64,000 nt of DNA from [Clostridium] scindens (GCF_019597925.1 NZ_CP080442.1:1153501-1217500); one strand, 5' to 3'; shown: positions 25,840 to 36,192, counted from the first letter of the stretch. Notes: generated by a model from the sequence alone, not told the origin. Numbers and translations are program-made.

Positions 25840-27120
25840 ATGGGAAATATGATTGATTTGGAAAAAGAGACCGAACGGGTCATCCTGGTAGGCGTCAGCG
25901 TAACGGATGAGGATGACACCCAGAAGTCGTTAGAGGAATTAAAGGATCTGGCTTCCACAGCCGGAGCGGATACTGTGGGCGTGGTGATTCAAAACCGGGA
26001 GCAGGTCCATCCGGGCACTTATGTAGGCAAGGGAAAGATTGAAGAGATCAAAGATCTGCTGTGGGAATTGGAAGCAACCGGGATTATCTGTGATGATGAA
26101 CTATCCCCGGCGCAGATGAAGAACCTTCAGGATGAGCTAGACGCGAAGGTGATGGACCGGACGCTGGTCATACTCGATATATTTGCGTCACGGGCTTCTA
26201 CCAGCGAAGGCAAGATTCAGGTAGAACTGGCCCAGTTAAAATACCGTCAGTCTAGGCTTACCGGATTTGGCACGGCGCTTTCCAGGCTGGGAGGCGGCAT
26301 AGGTACCAGAGGGCCGGGAGAGAAGAAGCTGGAGATGGACCGAAGGCTGATCAAGGGACGGATTGCCCAGCTGAACCGGGAATTGAAAGACGTGAAGCGT
26401 CACCGGGAGGTCACAAGAGAGCAGAGAAGCCGCAACCGGATTCCGGTGGCGGCCATCGTAGGGTATACCAATGCAGGAAAGTCTACGCTTCTTAATACGC
26501 TGACCGGGGCAGGTATCCTGGCAGAAGATAAGCTGTTTGCAACCCTTGACCCCACCACCAGGGAATTGAAGCTTCCCAGCGGACAGGAGATACTGCTTAC
26601 GGATACGGTAGGATTCATCCGCAAGCTGCCGCATCATCTGATAGAGGCTTTTCGAAGCACGCTGGAAGAAGCCAGGTATGCGGATATCATTCTTCATGTA
26701 GTAGATGCGGCCAATCCCCAGATGGACGAGCAGATGTATATCGTATATGAGACGCTTCAGAATCTTGGAGTAACCGATAAGCCGATCATTACTATATTCA
26801 ACAAGCAGGACAAGGCACAGGACGATGCCATCGTCCGGGACTTTCATGCAGATTATACGGTCAAGATCTCCGCAAAGACAAGGGGAGGAATACCGGAACT
26901 TCTCAAGACTATAGAGGCAGTACTCAGGCAGCAGAAGGTTGCCATTGAGAATCTCTATCCTTACCAGGATGCGGCGAAGATCCAGATGATCCGAAGATTC
27001 GGGGAACTGCAGGAAGAAGAATACCGAGAGGACGGCATCTTTGTCAGGGCTTATGTACCTGTGGAAATCTATGACAAAGTCAAGGTTTCCCGGGGGGATT
27101 CGCCAAAAAGCCCCTTATAA
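25840..27120 (+). CDS. hflX: GTPase HflX
   Basis: A ribosome-associated GTPase that splits stalled 70S ribosomes under stress. The 426 aa protein has the HflX N-terminal domain (TVGVVIQNREQVHPGTYVG, then the glycine-rich LGGGIGTRGPGEKKLEMDRR) and a G domain from about 205 with GYTNAGKSTLL, DPTTRELKL, DTVGFI and NKQD. The C-terminus extends about 15 residues beyond the usual end and overlaps the convergent AraC gene by 52 bp. ATG 25840 lies 4 bp after the lipoprotein stop; ATG 25849 is an alternative. Confidence 0.94.
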   Translation: MGNMIDLEKETERVILVGVSVTDEDDTQKSLEELKDLASTAGADTVGVVIQNREQVHPGTYVGKGKIEEIKDLLWELEATGIICDDELSPAQMKNLQDELDAKVMDRTLVILDIFASRASTSEGKIQVELAQLKYRQSRLTGFGTALSRLGGGIGTRGPGEKKLEMDRRLIKGRIAQLNRELKDVKRHREVTREQRSRNRIPVAAIVGYTNAGKSTLLNTLTGAGILAEDKLFATLDPTTRELKLPSGQEILLTDTVGFIRKLPHHLIEAFRSTLEEARYADIILHVVDAANPQMDEQMYIVYETLQNLGVTDKPIITIFNKQDKAQDDAIVRDFHADYTVKISAKTRGGIPELLKTIEAVLRQQKVAIENLYPYQDAAKIQMIRRFGELQEEEYREDGIFVRAYVPVEIYDKVKVSRGDSPKSPL

Positions 27121-27911
27121 GAGCGGGAGAACGTGGAGTAATCCTTGAATCCGCAGTCAAAACAGGCCTGCGTGCTGGGCACGCCGGATAATATCAAGTC
27201 TTTTGCAAGCAGGAGCCGCTTCTGGGAGATATAGCGTCCCATAGTATAGCCGGTCTCCTGCTTGAATAGTCTCATCATATAATATTTGCTGATGTAGAAA
27301 GTGTCCGCCAGATGGTCTATGGTCAGATCCCTGCCAAGATTCTCGTTGATATAGCGCAGGATATCCAGAACCTTCACATTGCAATTGGCGGTATCGATAA
27401 ATTCCAGCCGGTTCTTTCTCGCGGCGCGGTTCAGATGTATCATGAATTCCAGGAATAGGACCTGGCGGTATAATCCGGCTGCATATCCGTCGTCGGAAAA
27501 GGATTTTTCCAGCTGGGTGATGGAGCGGAATAGAGAACTTCTCTCAAGAGATGGGATGCGAAGAACGTTGGAATGCTCTTCTTCGGCTTTCTGAAAGCAG
27601 TAGCTAAGATCATAGGAATCCGTCTGATAGGCATTGATGAAATTGGGCGATATATATACGATGATCCGTTCATATACGGTAGAATTATCTACAATCAGGC
27701 GGTGGATATCATTGTGCTTTACCAGCACGATATCATAAGGGATGAGCTCATATGATTTTCCCTCCACCATGTAATTGACATTTCCTTTGATAAATATGGT
27801 GATCTTGTCAAAGTCGTGATAATGGTATTCCACCTCCCGAGTCTCCTGATCCGTAAGGTGGAACAGTCGGAATTCGCTATTTAAGTATCCTTTTTTTACA
27901 TATTGTTCCAT
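27069..27911 (-). CDS. AraC family regulator with cupin-type sensor domain
   Basis: A 280 aa regulator. The N-terminal domain (about 15-140) is a cupin-like ligand-binding fold (YHYHDFDKITIFIKGNVNY, DIVLVKHNDIHRL). The C-terminal 100 residues carry the double helix-turn-helix (GRDLTIDHLADTFYISKYYM, then FKDYSTFSRSYKGLFGESPR). It is divergent from dapF and convergent with hflX with no terminator between. ATG 27911 follows AAGGAGGCGCC. The ligand is unknown. Confidence 0.9.
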   Translation of the reverse strand: MEQYVKKGYLNSEFRLFHLTDQETREVEYHYHDFDKITIFIKGNVNYMVEGKSYELIPYDIVLVKHNDIHRLIVDNSTVYERIIVYISPNFINAYQTDSYDLSYCFQKAEEEHSNVLRIPSLERSSLFRSITQLEKSFSDDGYAAGLYRQVLFLEFMIHLNRAARKNRLEFIDTANCNVKVLDILRYINENLGRDLTIDHLADTFYISKYYMMRLFKQETGYTMGRYISQKRLLLAKDLILSGVPSTQACFDCGFKDYSTFSRSYKGLFGESPRETLTLS

Positions 27912-27984
27912 AAGGGCGCCTCCTTCTTAGAGTTTATCTTATAGCAAGAGAGCATTATTTGCAATATGCTAAGCACGATTTGTG

Positions 27985-28013
27985 TTGAAATGGGAAATAA
28001 TGCCTGATATGAT
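27985..28013 (+). promoter_or_regulatory. Sigma-A promoter of the dapF-like gene
   Basis: TTGAAA, a 17-bp spacer and TATGAT, 59 bp before the start codon. Confidence 0.7.
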
Positions 28014-28071
28014 AGAGATATAATAACGGGGAGCAATAAGGACAATCCCAATGGAAAGACGGAGGTATGTT

Positions 28072-28929
28072 ATGAAGGTTGTGTTGGAACGTTATCATGG
28101 GCTGGGAAATGATTATGTTGTATTTGACCCTAATAAGAATGAACTGGAACTTACACCGAAGAATGTAAAGATGATCTGCGACCGTAATGAAGGGCTTGGC
28201 TCGGACGGCGTGCTGGAAGGACCTATCCTGAAAGAAGATGGAATGCATGTAAAGGTCTGGAATCCGGATGGAAGCGAGTCGGAGACCAGCGGAAACGGGG
28301 TCAGGATATTCGCAAAGTACCTGAAAGACGCAAGCTACGTACAGAAGAAAAACTTTAAACTCTATACAGGCAATGGGCCAGTGGAAGTTACATTCCTCAA
28401 TGAAGACGGCAGCCGCCTTCGCGTATCCATGGGAAAACTGTCTTTTTGGAGCGATGATATCCCGGTGACAGGAGAGCGCAGGGAGGTCATCAATGAAGAT
28501 ATGGTATTTGGAAGAACCTTGTATCCGGTTACTTGCGTATCCATCGGCAATCCGCACTGCGTTATTCCGATGCGGGAGATCTCGAAGCCGCTGGTATGCA
28601 AGATTGGCGATTACGCAGAACTGGCAAGATACTTCCCCAAACGGATCAATACGCAGATTATGAAGGTGATCGATAAAGAGCATGTGGCGATCGAGATCTA
28701 TGAACGAGGTGCAGGCTATACGCTGGCTTCCGGAACCGGCGCATGCGCTGCCGCCGGAGTCGCCTATAAACTGGGAATGACCAACAACAAGGTCATAGTA
28801 CAGATGCCGGGAGGCGAGCTTCAGGTCGAGATTGAAGAAGACTGGAACGTATTTATGACAGGCGACGTGTTCTATGTGGCAAAGATTACCCTGAGCAATG
28901 AGTTTGTTGAAAAATTAAGAGCGATATAA
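28072..28929 (+). CDS. dapF: Diaminopimelate epimerase family protein with both catalytic cysteines replaced by serine
   Basis: DapF interconverts LL- and meso-diaminopimelate using two active-site cysteines in CGNG and CG(S/T)G motifs. The 285 aa protein is full length with the family N-terminus YHGLGNDYVVFD, DRNEGLGSDG, GNPHCV and the ERGAGYTLASGTGACA segment. At the catalytic positions it has SGNG (Ser73) and SGTG (Ser221). A Cys four residues later (Cys225) is the family's second, non-catalytic one. Canonical epimerase activity is therefore doubtful; it may be a diverged epimerase or racemase. ATG 28072 follows CGGAGGTATGTT. Confidence 0.82.
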   Translation: MKVVLERYHGLGNDYVVFDPNKNELELTPKNVKMICDRNEGLGSDGVLEGPILKEDGMHVKVWNPDGSESETSGNGVRIFAKYLKDASYVQKKNFKLYTGNGPVEVTFLNEDGSRLRVSMGKLSFWSDDIPVTGERREVINEDMVFGRTLYPVTCVSIGNPHCVIPMREISKPLVCKIGDYAELARYFPKRINTQIMKVIDKEHVAIEIYERGAGYTLASGTGACAAAGVAYKLGMTNNKVIVQMPGGELQVEIEEDWNVFMTGDVFYVAKITLSNEFVEKLRAI

Positions 28930-28956
28930 TATACTAAGGCATAGGGAGGAAAACCT

Positions 28957-31900
28957 ATGCCTTTACAATTTATATTCGGGCCGTCGGGCTCGGGAAAATC
29001 ATATCACCTATACCATCAGATAATTGACGAATCTAGGCTCCATCAGGAGCAGAATTATATCGTCCTTGTGCCGGAGCAGTTTACGATGCAGACGCAGAAG
29101 GATCTGGTCAATATGCACCCCTGCCATGGAATCATGAATATTGATGTGTTAAGTTTTGTCAGGCTGTCTTACCGCGTGTTCGAAGAGACGGGCGGAGGGA
29201 CGCTGCCCGTTCTGGACGATGAAGGCAAGAACCTGATTCTGAGAAAGATAGCCGGAGACTACGAAGGGGAACTCAAGGTTCTGGGGGGAAATATGAAGAA
29301 GCTTGGGTACATCAGCGAGGTGAAGTCAGTCATCTCCGAGTTTGCCCAATATGACATTACGGAAGAAGAACTCGAACGCGTCATGGAGACGGCGGGAGAG
29401 GAATCCAGGCTATACTACAAGCTGAAAGACATCCAGGTGCTTTACAGAGGATTCATGGAGTATCTGGAAAAGAAATATATTACAAAAGAGGAACTGCTGG
29501 ATGTTCTAAGCCAGATGGTCTGCAAGTCTGATATGCTCAAGAACAGCACGGTAGTGCTGGATGGGTTTACCGGCTTTACGCCGGTGCAGAACAGGCTGCT
29601 TCTGGAACTTATGACCCATTGCCGCAAAGTAGTGATTACGGTGACCATGGATGACCGGGAAGATCCTTACGTCTATCAGCACCCATACCAGCTCTTCGGG
29701 CTTGGAAAGCATATGGTGACCACGCTGATGCGGCTTGCCAGAGATCATAACATAGCGGTTGACGAGCCGGTCTGCCTGTATGGCAGGCCTCCTTATCGTT
29801 TTAAGGATCATGATTCCCTGGCTTTTCTGGAAAGAAACCTGTTCCGCTATCATGGGAAGGGATTCGGAAAAGAGCCGGAGTCGATCGGAATTCATGTGAC
29901 AAGAAATCCGAAGGAGGAGGCCATGGCCGTGGCAGGAGCAATTCGGGCGCTGGTGAGGAAGGAAGGATACCGCTACCGGGAGATCGGCGTCATCGTAAGC
30001 AATATGGACGTGTACGGCGACGATCTGGAGCAGGCCTTTGCCATGTATGAGATTCCGGCTTTTATGGATCATAAGAGAAGCATTCTTCTAAATTCTTTTG
30101 TCGAGTATATCAGGAGCCTGCTTGACATGGCAGAACAGAATTTTACTTATGAAAGCGTGTTCCGGTTTCTTCGGACCAACCTGGCAGGGTTTAGCTTTGA
30201 TGAAGTGGACAGGTTAGAGAACTATGTCATTGGCCTGGGGATCAAAGGCTATAAAAGGTGGCAGGAGAAATGGGTACGCCGCTTGAAGGGGATGGAAGAA
30301 GAGGAATTGGAGGCGTTGAACCACTGCCGCGTAATCCTGGTAGAGAAGGTAGACGGCCTGCTCTATGTACTGAAGCAGAGAAGCAAGACGGTTCGTGACA
30401 TTACTATGGCTCTGTATGAATTCATGGTGCGCGAGGACCTGCAGGTGAAACTGGCGGCTTTGGAAGAACGGTTCCAGGCAGAAGGGGAACTGGCGCTTGC
30501 AAAAGAATACGCCCAAGTATACAGGATAGTAATAGAACTGTTCGACAAATTCGTAGAACTTCTGGGGGATGAGAAGGTCAGCCTGAATGAATACTGCAAG
30601 CTGCTGGATGCCGGCCTGGAAGAAGCGAGGGTAGGCGTAATCCCACCCAGCGTTGACCAGGTGGTGGCGGGAGACGTGCAGCGGACCAGGCTTAAGGATA
30701 TCAAGGCGCTGTTCTTCGTGGGAGCCAATGACACATATCTTCCGGGGCCATTGCTTCGAACCGGGCTTCTGTCCGAAAGGGATCGGGAAAAATTTGCCAG
30801 GGAGAGGCTTTCTCTGTCGCCGGGAGGCAAGGAACAGGCCTATATCCAGAAGTTTTATCTCTATATGAATCTTACAAAGCCGTCCGAACAGCTGAATATC
30901 TATTACAGCAAGGTGTCTGCGGACGGCAAGAGTATCCGTCCGTCTTATCTGATACAGGAATTGAGACGGCTATTTCCATTGCTTCCGGTGCAGGATGAGG
31001 AAGGCATGGCGCTTCCGCTGCGGGAGATTACGGAGAAGATGGGAATTAGCTATCTGATTCGCGGTTTTCAGGGAAATGGGGAAGGCATGGACGCGGCGTG
31101 GAAAGAACTCTATACCTGGTACAAGAAGAGCCCTAAGTGGCAGAGCAAGGTGGAGAGCCTGTTAAAAGCCGGGTATTACCGCCGGCCTATGGATGGATTG
31201 ACCGAGGCCGTTGCCAAAAGGCTTTATGGGGAAGAATTTGAAGACAGCATTACCAGAATGGAAAGGTTCCAGACTTGCGCGTTTGCCCATTTCCTGACCT
31301 ATGGGCTGAATCTTCAGGAAAGACAGGAGTATGATTTCCAGGCAGTGGATATGGGAAATGTGTGCCATAACGCGCTGGAGCGCTTTTCCCGTAAGGTTGA
31401 AAGGGAAGGCTGCGGCTGGGTTGGATTAAAAGAGGAGAAGCGGGCTTCCTTCATTGACGAAAGCGTGGAAGAGGCGATCACGGACTATGGCAATTCGGTA
31501 TTGTATAGTTCTGCAAGGAATGAATATATGATCGTGCGCATGAAGCGCATGCTGGAGCGTACGGTGTGGGCGCTTACCAAGCAGCTGTCTGCCGGAGACT
31601 TCCAGCCTTCTGCCTATGAATTCCGGTTTGCGAACGGCAAGATCGACCGGATCGATACCTGCGAGGATGGGGATAAGGTCTATGTAAAGGTGCTGGATTA
31701 CAAGACCGGGAGCAAGGCGTTCGATGTGGTCGCCCTGTATCATGGTCTCCAACTGCAGCTGATGGTGTATATGGACGCGGCGGTAAAAGCGGAGCAGAAA
31801 AAGCATAAGGAGCAGGAAGTCATTCCGGCTGGCGTGTTCTATTATCGGATCCAGGATCCGCTTGTTGACAAGCAGGAAGAGGCCTCGGTGGAAGAGGCCC

Positions 31901-32301
31901 TATTGAAGGAATTGAAGCCGGATGGAATGATCAACCTCAAAGATGAGGTGCTCCATCATCTGGAACACCGGACGGAGGGGGAATCCCTGGCAGTTCCGGT
32001 GAAGTTCAACAAAAACGGAAGCCTGGCAAAGAGTTCCAAGGCCGTGCCGGAGGAAGAATTCCAGATCATGATGCGGCATGCGGCAAGAAAAGTAGAAGAA
32101 ACCCACCAGAGCATCTTAAGAGGAGAGACGAAGGCCTCGCCATACAGAAGAGGTCAGGAGACCGGCTGTGATTACTGCAAGTACCGGCACGTATGCGGAT
32201 TTGATGTGAAGGTTCCGGGATACGCTTACCGGGATATCGGGAAGATGAGCAAAGAAGAAGCGATCGCTGCCATGCAAGCCGCTTCGAAAGGAGAAGAATA
32301 G
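28957..32301 (+). CDS. addB: ATP-dependent helicase/nuclease subunit B (AddB/RexB)
   Basis: AddB and AddA resect double-strand breaks to Chi sites for RecA loading. The 1114 aa protein begins with a Walker A motif (FGPSGSGKSYHLYHQ), has an inactivated helicase-like core, and ends with a RecB-type nuclease domain (KVLDYKTGSK) framed by the four iron-sulfur cysteines FQTCAFAH and CDYCKYRHVCGFD. ATG 28957 follows AGGGAGGAAAACCT. addA begins 4 bp after its stop. Confidence 0.96.
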   Translation: MPLQFIFGPSGSGKSYHLYHQIIDESRLHQEQNYIVLVPEQFTMQTQKDLVNMHPCHGIMNIDVLSFVRLSYRVFEETGGGTLPVLDDEGKNLILRKIAGDYEGELKVLGGNMKKLGYISEVKSVISEFAQYDITEEELERVMETAGEESRLYYKLKDIQVLYRGFMEYLEKKYITKEELLDVLSQMVCKSDMLKNSTVVLDGFTGFTPVQNRLLLELMTHCRKVVITVTMDDREDPYVYQHPYQLFGLGKHMVTTLMRLARDHNIAVDEPVCLYGRPPYRFKDHDSLAFLERNLFRYHGKGFGKEPESIGIHVTRNPKEEAMAVAGAIRALVRKEGYRYREIGVIVSNMDVYGDDLEQAFAMYEIPAFMDHKRSILLNSFVEYIRSLLDMAEQNFTYESVFRFLRTNLAGFSFDEVDRLENYVIGLGIKGYKRWQEKWVRRLKGMEEEELEALNHCRVILVEKVDGLLYVLKQRSKTVRDITMALYEFMVREDLQVKLAALEERFQAEGELALAKEYAQVYRIVIELFDKFVELLGDEKVSLNEYCKLLDAGLEEARVGVIPPSVDQVVAGDVQRTRLKDIKALFFVGANDTYLPGPLLRTGLLSERDREKFARERLSLSPGGKEQAYIQKFYLYMNLTKPSEQLNIYYSKVSADGKSIRPSYLIQELRRLFPLLPVQDEEGMALPLREITEKMGISYLIRGFQGNGEGMDAAWKELYTWYKKSPKWQSKVESLLKAGYYRRPMDGLTEAVAKRLYGEEFEDSITRMERFQTCAFAHFLTYGLNLQERQEYDFQAVDMGNVCHNALERFSRKVEREGCGWVGLKEEKRASFIDESVEEAITDYGNSVLYSSARNEYMIVRMKRMLERTVWALTKQLSAGDFQPSAYEFRFANGKIDRIDTCEDGDKVYVKVLDYKTGSKAFDVVALYHGLQLQLMVYMDAAVKAEQKKHKEQEVIPAGVFYYRIQDPLVDKQEEASVEEALLKELKPDGMINLKDEVLHHLEHRTEGESLAVPVKFNKNGSLAKSSKAVPEEEFQIMMRHAARKVEETHQSILRGETKASPYRRGQETGCDYCKYRHVCGFDVKVPGYAYRDIGKMSKEEAIAAMQAASKGEE

Positions 32302-32304
32302 GTC

Positions 32305-35300
32305 ATGAAAGTTACGTGGACAAAGGAACAGCAGAAAGTCATAGACCTGAGAAACAGGAATATTCTCGTATCAGCTGCGGCAGGCTCTGGCAAGACGGCC
32401 GTCCTGGTGGAACGCATTATTACTATGCTCACGGAGGATGAAAGCCCGGTAGATGTAGATCGTCTGCTGATCGTAACATTTACGGAGGCAGCGGCGGCGG
32501 AGATGAAGGAACGTATCCGCAATGCCATTGAGAAGAAACTGGAAGAATACCCGGGCAACGAGCATCTTAAGCAGCAGGCCACTTTGATACACAATGCGCA
32601 GATTACGACGATTCACAGTTTCTGCCTGTCGGTGATCCGGGATCATTTTCACGCGATTGACATGGATCCTGGATTTCGGATTGGAGAGGAAGGCGAGTTG
32701 AAACTTCTGCGCCATGACGTGCTGGAAGAGATGCTGGAGGACCGGTACCAGCGGGGAGAACAGAGATTCCTGGACTTCGCTGCTGCTTATGGCGGCGGGA
32801 GAAGCGATAAGAAGATGGAAGAACTGGTGCTGAAAATCTATGAGTATTCCAGGAGTTACCCGGACAGTGAAGGATGGCTGTCCTCCTGCTTGGAGGCCTA
32901 TAACGCGGACAGCCTTTCGGAATTGGAGGAAAGCGGCTATATTCTTCTGGTGATGGATAATGTGAGACGGTACCTTTATGATGCCGGAAGGCTTCTTCAT
33001 GAGGGGCTGGATATCTGCAATGACCCGGATGGGCCTGCGGCCTATGATACAGCTCTTCGAAGCGACATCCAGATGATCGAGGAATTGAGGGGGACGGGCG
33101 CGTTTACGGAACTTGGAGTAAAGATGAACAGCGTAAAGTGGATGAGGCTTGCAGCCAACCGGGATAAGACGGTGTCGGAGGAAAAGACAGCCAAGGTAAA
33201 GGCAATCCGGGAGGAGGTAAAAGGGCTGGTCAAAGATCTGGCCGGCCAGTATTTTTATCAGGATGCGCCGGGAATTCTTGAAGACCTTCAGATCTGCCGT
33301 CCTGCGATGGAGGAACTGGCAAGCCTTGTCCGGGAGTTCGCCGAAAGATTCGAAGAAAAGAAGCGCTCCAAAAATATGATTGACTTTTCTGATATGGAAC
33401 AGTACGCGCTGAGGATTCTTACTGATAAGACGGACGAAGGATTTGCCCCTTCGGTCATCGCCAGGGAGTACCAGCAGCAGTTCCTGGAAATCATGATTGA
33501 TGAATATCAGGACAGCAATCTGATCCAGGAAGCTATCCTAACCAGCATCTCTACCGTGTCTGAGGGACGTTATAACATATTCATGGTCGGGGATGTAAAG
33601 CAGAGCATCTATCGATTCCGCTTATCCAGGCCGGAACTTTTTATGGAGAAATTCGATACTTATGATACGGATGACAGCAAGACGCAGAGAATCGACCTTC
33701 ATAAGAACTTCCGCAGCCGGCGGGAAGTGCTGGAAGGAGTCAACTATATCTTCCGCCAGATCATGACCCGGGAACTGGGGGGCATCGTCTATGACGACCA
33801 GGCAGCGCTGTATGTGGGCGCGGATTATAAAGATGGAGAAAATATGGAGACAGAGGTGCTGGTCATTGACAGCAACGTGGATGCATGGGAAGATGAGGCG
33901 CAGTCAGTTCAGGGAATTACGGAACGAGAATTGGAGGCCAGGGCGATCGCCGGGCGTATCCGGGAATTAATCCATCACCAGCAGGTGACGGACAAGAAGA
34001 CCGGGGAATTCCGGCTGGCGCGCTATTCGGATATTGTCATACTGACCCGCAGCATAAAAGGATTTGCGGATGTGTTTACGGAGGTGTTGAGCAAAGAAGG
34101 GATTCCGACCTATGCAGGCACCAGAGAGGGATATTTTGCAACCCAGGAAATTGGGGTGATTCTGGATTACCTGCGTGTCCTGGATAACCAGAGGCAGGAC
34201 ATCCCGCTGGCAGCGGTGCTGGCCTCGCCGATTGGCGCTATGACGGAGGAAGAACTAGCGATTATAAGAAGCAGTTATAAAGAACGGCCCTTCTTCCAGG
34301 CAGTGTCAGACTATCTTGCGGGAGGCGAAGATGAGTCTATTCGTGGCAAGCTGGGCCGGTGCCTGGGCCAGATGGAGGCATTTCGCAAGGTGGTTCCTTA
34401 TACGCCTATGCATGAGTTGCTGCATATGGTGCTGGAGAAGACCGGCTACGGCGACTATGCCTGCGCCATGCCGGGAGGCGAGCAGAGAAAGGCCAATCTT
34501 GACATGCTGGCAGAGAAGGCAAGGGTTTTTGAATCTACCAGTTATAAGGGGCTGTTCCATTTTATACGCTATATAGAACAATTGCAGAAGTATGACGTGG
34601 ATTATGGGGAAGCGAGTATTGAAGATGAGCAGTCTGACACGGTGCGTATTATGACCATTCACAAGAGCAAAGGACTGGAATTTCCCATTGTGTTCGTAGC
34701 CGGAATGGGGAAACGGTTCAATATGCAGGATGCCAGAAGCAGCGTGGTTCTTCATTCAAAAATGGGCGTGGGCCTGGACGCGATTCATATTGCCAACAGG
34801 ACGAAAAGTCCAAGCCTTGTAAAAAAGATTATCCAGAAGGAAGAAGCATTGGACAGCCTGGGCGAAGAATTAAGGGTCCTCTATGTGGCATTAACTAGGG
34901 CTAAGGAGAAATTGATCATTACGGGAACTATTCCAAATCTGGAGAAGAAGATGCCGCTCTATGAGATGGGGATTACATTTGGCCGTCTTAGCAAGGCATC
35001 TACTTATTGGGACTGGATTCTTCCGGCAGTATCCAGCGTGCCGCCCGAGGTTCCTATCGCAGTAAAAAGGATAGCATTTGACGATATTGTAAAAGAAGAA
35101 GTCATAGAAGAGACTGCCGGAAGGATGACCAGGGCGATGCTGGAAGCATGGAATACCAGCCAGGTCTATGATCCGGCCATGCATGAGGCGATAAAAGAGC
35201 AGTTTGGATATCAGTATCCATATGCCGGAAGCGGAATGCAGAAATTAAAATTTACCGTTTCCGAACTTAAGAAGAGAATCTATCTGAAGGAAAGCCTGGG

Positions 35301-35907
35301 CGAGGAATTAGACGAAAGAGGCGAATTATTGTATGAAGAGCCTGAAGTGGTTCCGCTCATTCCAAGATTCCTTAAGGAAGAGGAAGAACTGACAGGGGCT
35401 TCCAGAGGTACGGCATACCACCGCCTGATGGAACTTCTGGATCTTGCACAGGATTATGGGGAAGCGGAACTGGCGGACGCGGTGAGCGCATATGTGGAAG
35501 AAGGAAAGATGGACGCGGATATGGCTGCCTGCATACGGCACGGCGATATCCTGGGCTTTTTAAATGGCGGGGCAGGACAGCGAATGAAAGCGGCTGCCCG
35601 GGCAGGCGCCCTATGGAGAGAGCAGCCCTTCGTGCTAGGGGTGGACGCCAGAGAAATGTACCCCGAAGAACAGGAAGGCGAGCTGATCCTGGTACAGGGA
35701 ATCATAGATGCTTACTTTGAAGAGGCGGACGGGCTGGTAGTCCTGGACTATAAGACAGACCAGATATACACGCCGGAAGGGCTGATAGAACGGTACCATT
35801 CCCAGCTGGACTACTATGCGAAGGCGCTGGAGCAGCTGACACAGAAAAAGGTTAAGGAGAAGATTATCTATTCCTTTACTATAAAGAAAGAGATTCGATT
35901 GCCATGA
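32305..35907 (+). CDS. addA: ATP-dependent helicase/nuclease subunit A (AddA)
   Basis: A 1200 aa UvrD/Rep-type superfamily 1 helicase with a C-terminal nuclease. Motifs are the Walker A AAAGSGKTAVLVERI, the DEAD-type motif IDEYQDSN, GDVKQSIYRFR, the motif TIHKSKGLEFPIVFVAG, LRVLYVALTRAKEKL and the nuclease site VLDYKTDQ. Full family length. It forms an operon with addB and overlaps the next small gene by 4 bp. Confidence 0.97.
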   Translation: MKVTWTKEQQKVIDLRNRNILVSAAAGSGKTAVLVERIITMLTEDESPVDVDRLLIVTFTEAAAAEMKERIRNAIEKKLEEYPGNEHLKQQATLIHNAQITTIHSFCLSVIRDHFHAIDMDPGFRIGEEGELKLLRHDVLEEMLEDRYQRGEQRFLDFAAAYGGGRSDKKMEELVLKIYEYSRSYPDSEGWLSSCLEAYNADSLSELEESGYILLVMDNVRRYLYDAGRLLHEGLDICNDPDGPAAYDTALRSDIQMIEELRGTGAFTELGVKMNSVKWMRLAANRDKTVSEEKTAKVKAIREEVKGLVKDLAGQYFYQDAPGILEDLQICRPAMEELASLVREFAERFEEKKRSKNMIDFSDMEQYALRILTDKTDEGFAPSVIAREYQQQFLEIMIDEYQDSNLIQEAILTSISTVSEGRYNIFMVGDVKQSIYRFRLSRPELFMEKFDTYDTDDSKTQRIDLHKNFRSRREVLEGVNYIFRQIMTRELGGIVYDDQAALYVGADYKDGENMETEVLVIDSNVDAWEDEAQSVQGITERELEARAIAGRIRELIHHQQVTDKKTGEFRLARYSDIVILTRSIKGFADVFTEVLSKEGIPTYAGTREGYFATQEIGVILDYLRVLDNQRQDIPLAAVLASPIGAMTEEELAIIRSSYKERPFFQAVSDYLAGGEDESIRGKLGRCLGQMEAFRKVVPYTPMHELLHMVLEKTGYGDYACAMPGGEQRKANLDMLAEKARVFESTSYKGLFHFIRYIEQLQKYDVDYGEASIEDEQSDTVRIMTIHKSKGLEFPIVFVAGMGKRFNMQDARSSVVLHSKMGVGLDAIHIANRTKSPSLVKKIIQKEEALDSLGEELRVLYVALTRAKEKLIITGTIPNLEKKMPLYEMGITFGRLSKASTYWDWILPAVSSVPPEVPIAVKRIAFDDIVKEEVIEETAGRMTRAMLEAWNTSQVYDPAMHEAIKEQFGYQYPYAGSGMQKLKFTVSELKKRIYLKESLGEELDERGELLYEEPEVVPLIPRFLKEEEELTGASRGTAYHRLMELLDLAQDYGEAELADAVSAYVEEGKMDADMAACIRHGDILGFLNGGAGQRMKAAARAGALWREQPFVLGVDAREMYPEEQEGELILVQGIIDAYFEEADGLVVLDYKTDQIYTPEGLIERYHSQLDYYAKALEQLTQKKVKEKIIYSFTIKKEIRLP

Positions 35908-36170
35908 CACAGATATTAGCTGTATATATAATACTCATAAATATTGTTACATTCTGGGTGTTCGGACATGACAAGCGCCAGGCCAGGAACAAAGGCTGGC
36001 GCGTGCCGGAGAAGACCCTCTTCCTTTTGGCGGCAGCTGGAGGGAGCATTGGCGCTATAGCAGGAATGCAGATATTCCGCCATAAGACCAGACACTGGAA
36101 GTTCCGCTTGGGAATGCCGCTGATATTGGGAGCGCAGTGTGTGGCGGGGTGGTGGATTTTTTGGGCGTAG
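35904..36170 (+). CDS. DUF1294 family small membrane protein
   Basis: An 88 aa protein with two to three hydrophobic segments (ILAVYIILINIVTFWVFG, LFLLAAAGGSIGAIAGM, LILGAQCVAGWWIFW) and the DUF1294 hallmark DKRQARNKGWRVPEKTL, followed by HKTRHWKFRLGMP. The start overlaps the addA stop (ATGA). The function of DUF1294 is unknown. Confidence 0.85.
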   Translation: MTQILAVYIILINIVTFWVFGHDKRQARNKGWRVPEKTLFLLAAAGGSIGAIAGMQIFRHKTRHWKFRLGMPLILGAQCVAGWWIFWA

Positions 36171-36192
36171 GCTTGTGATTGTTAAGGAGGAC

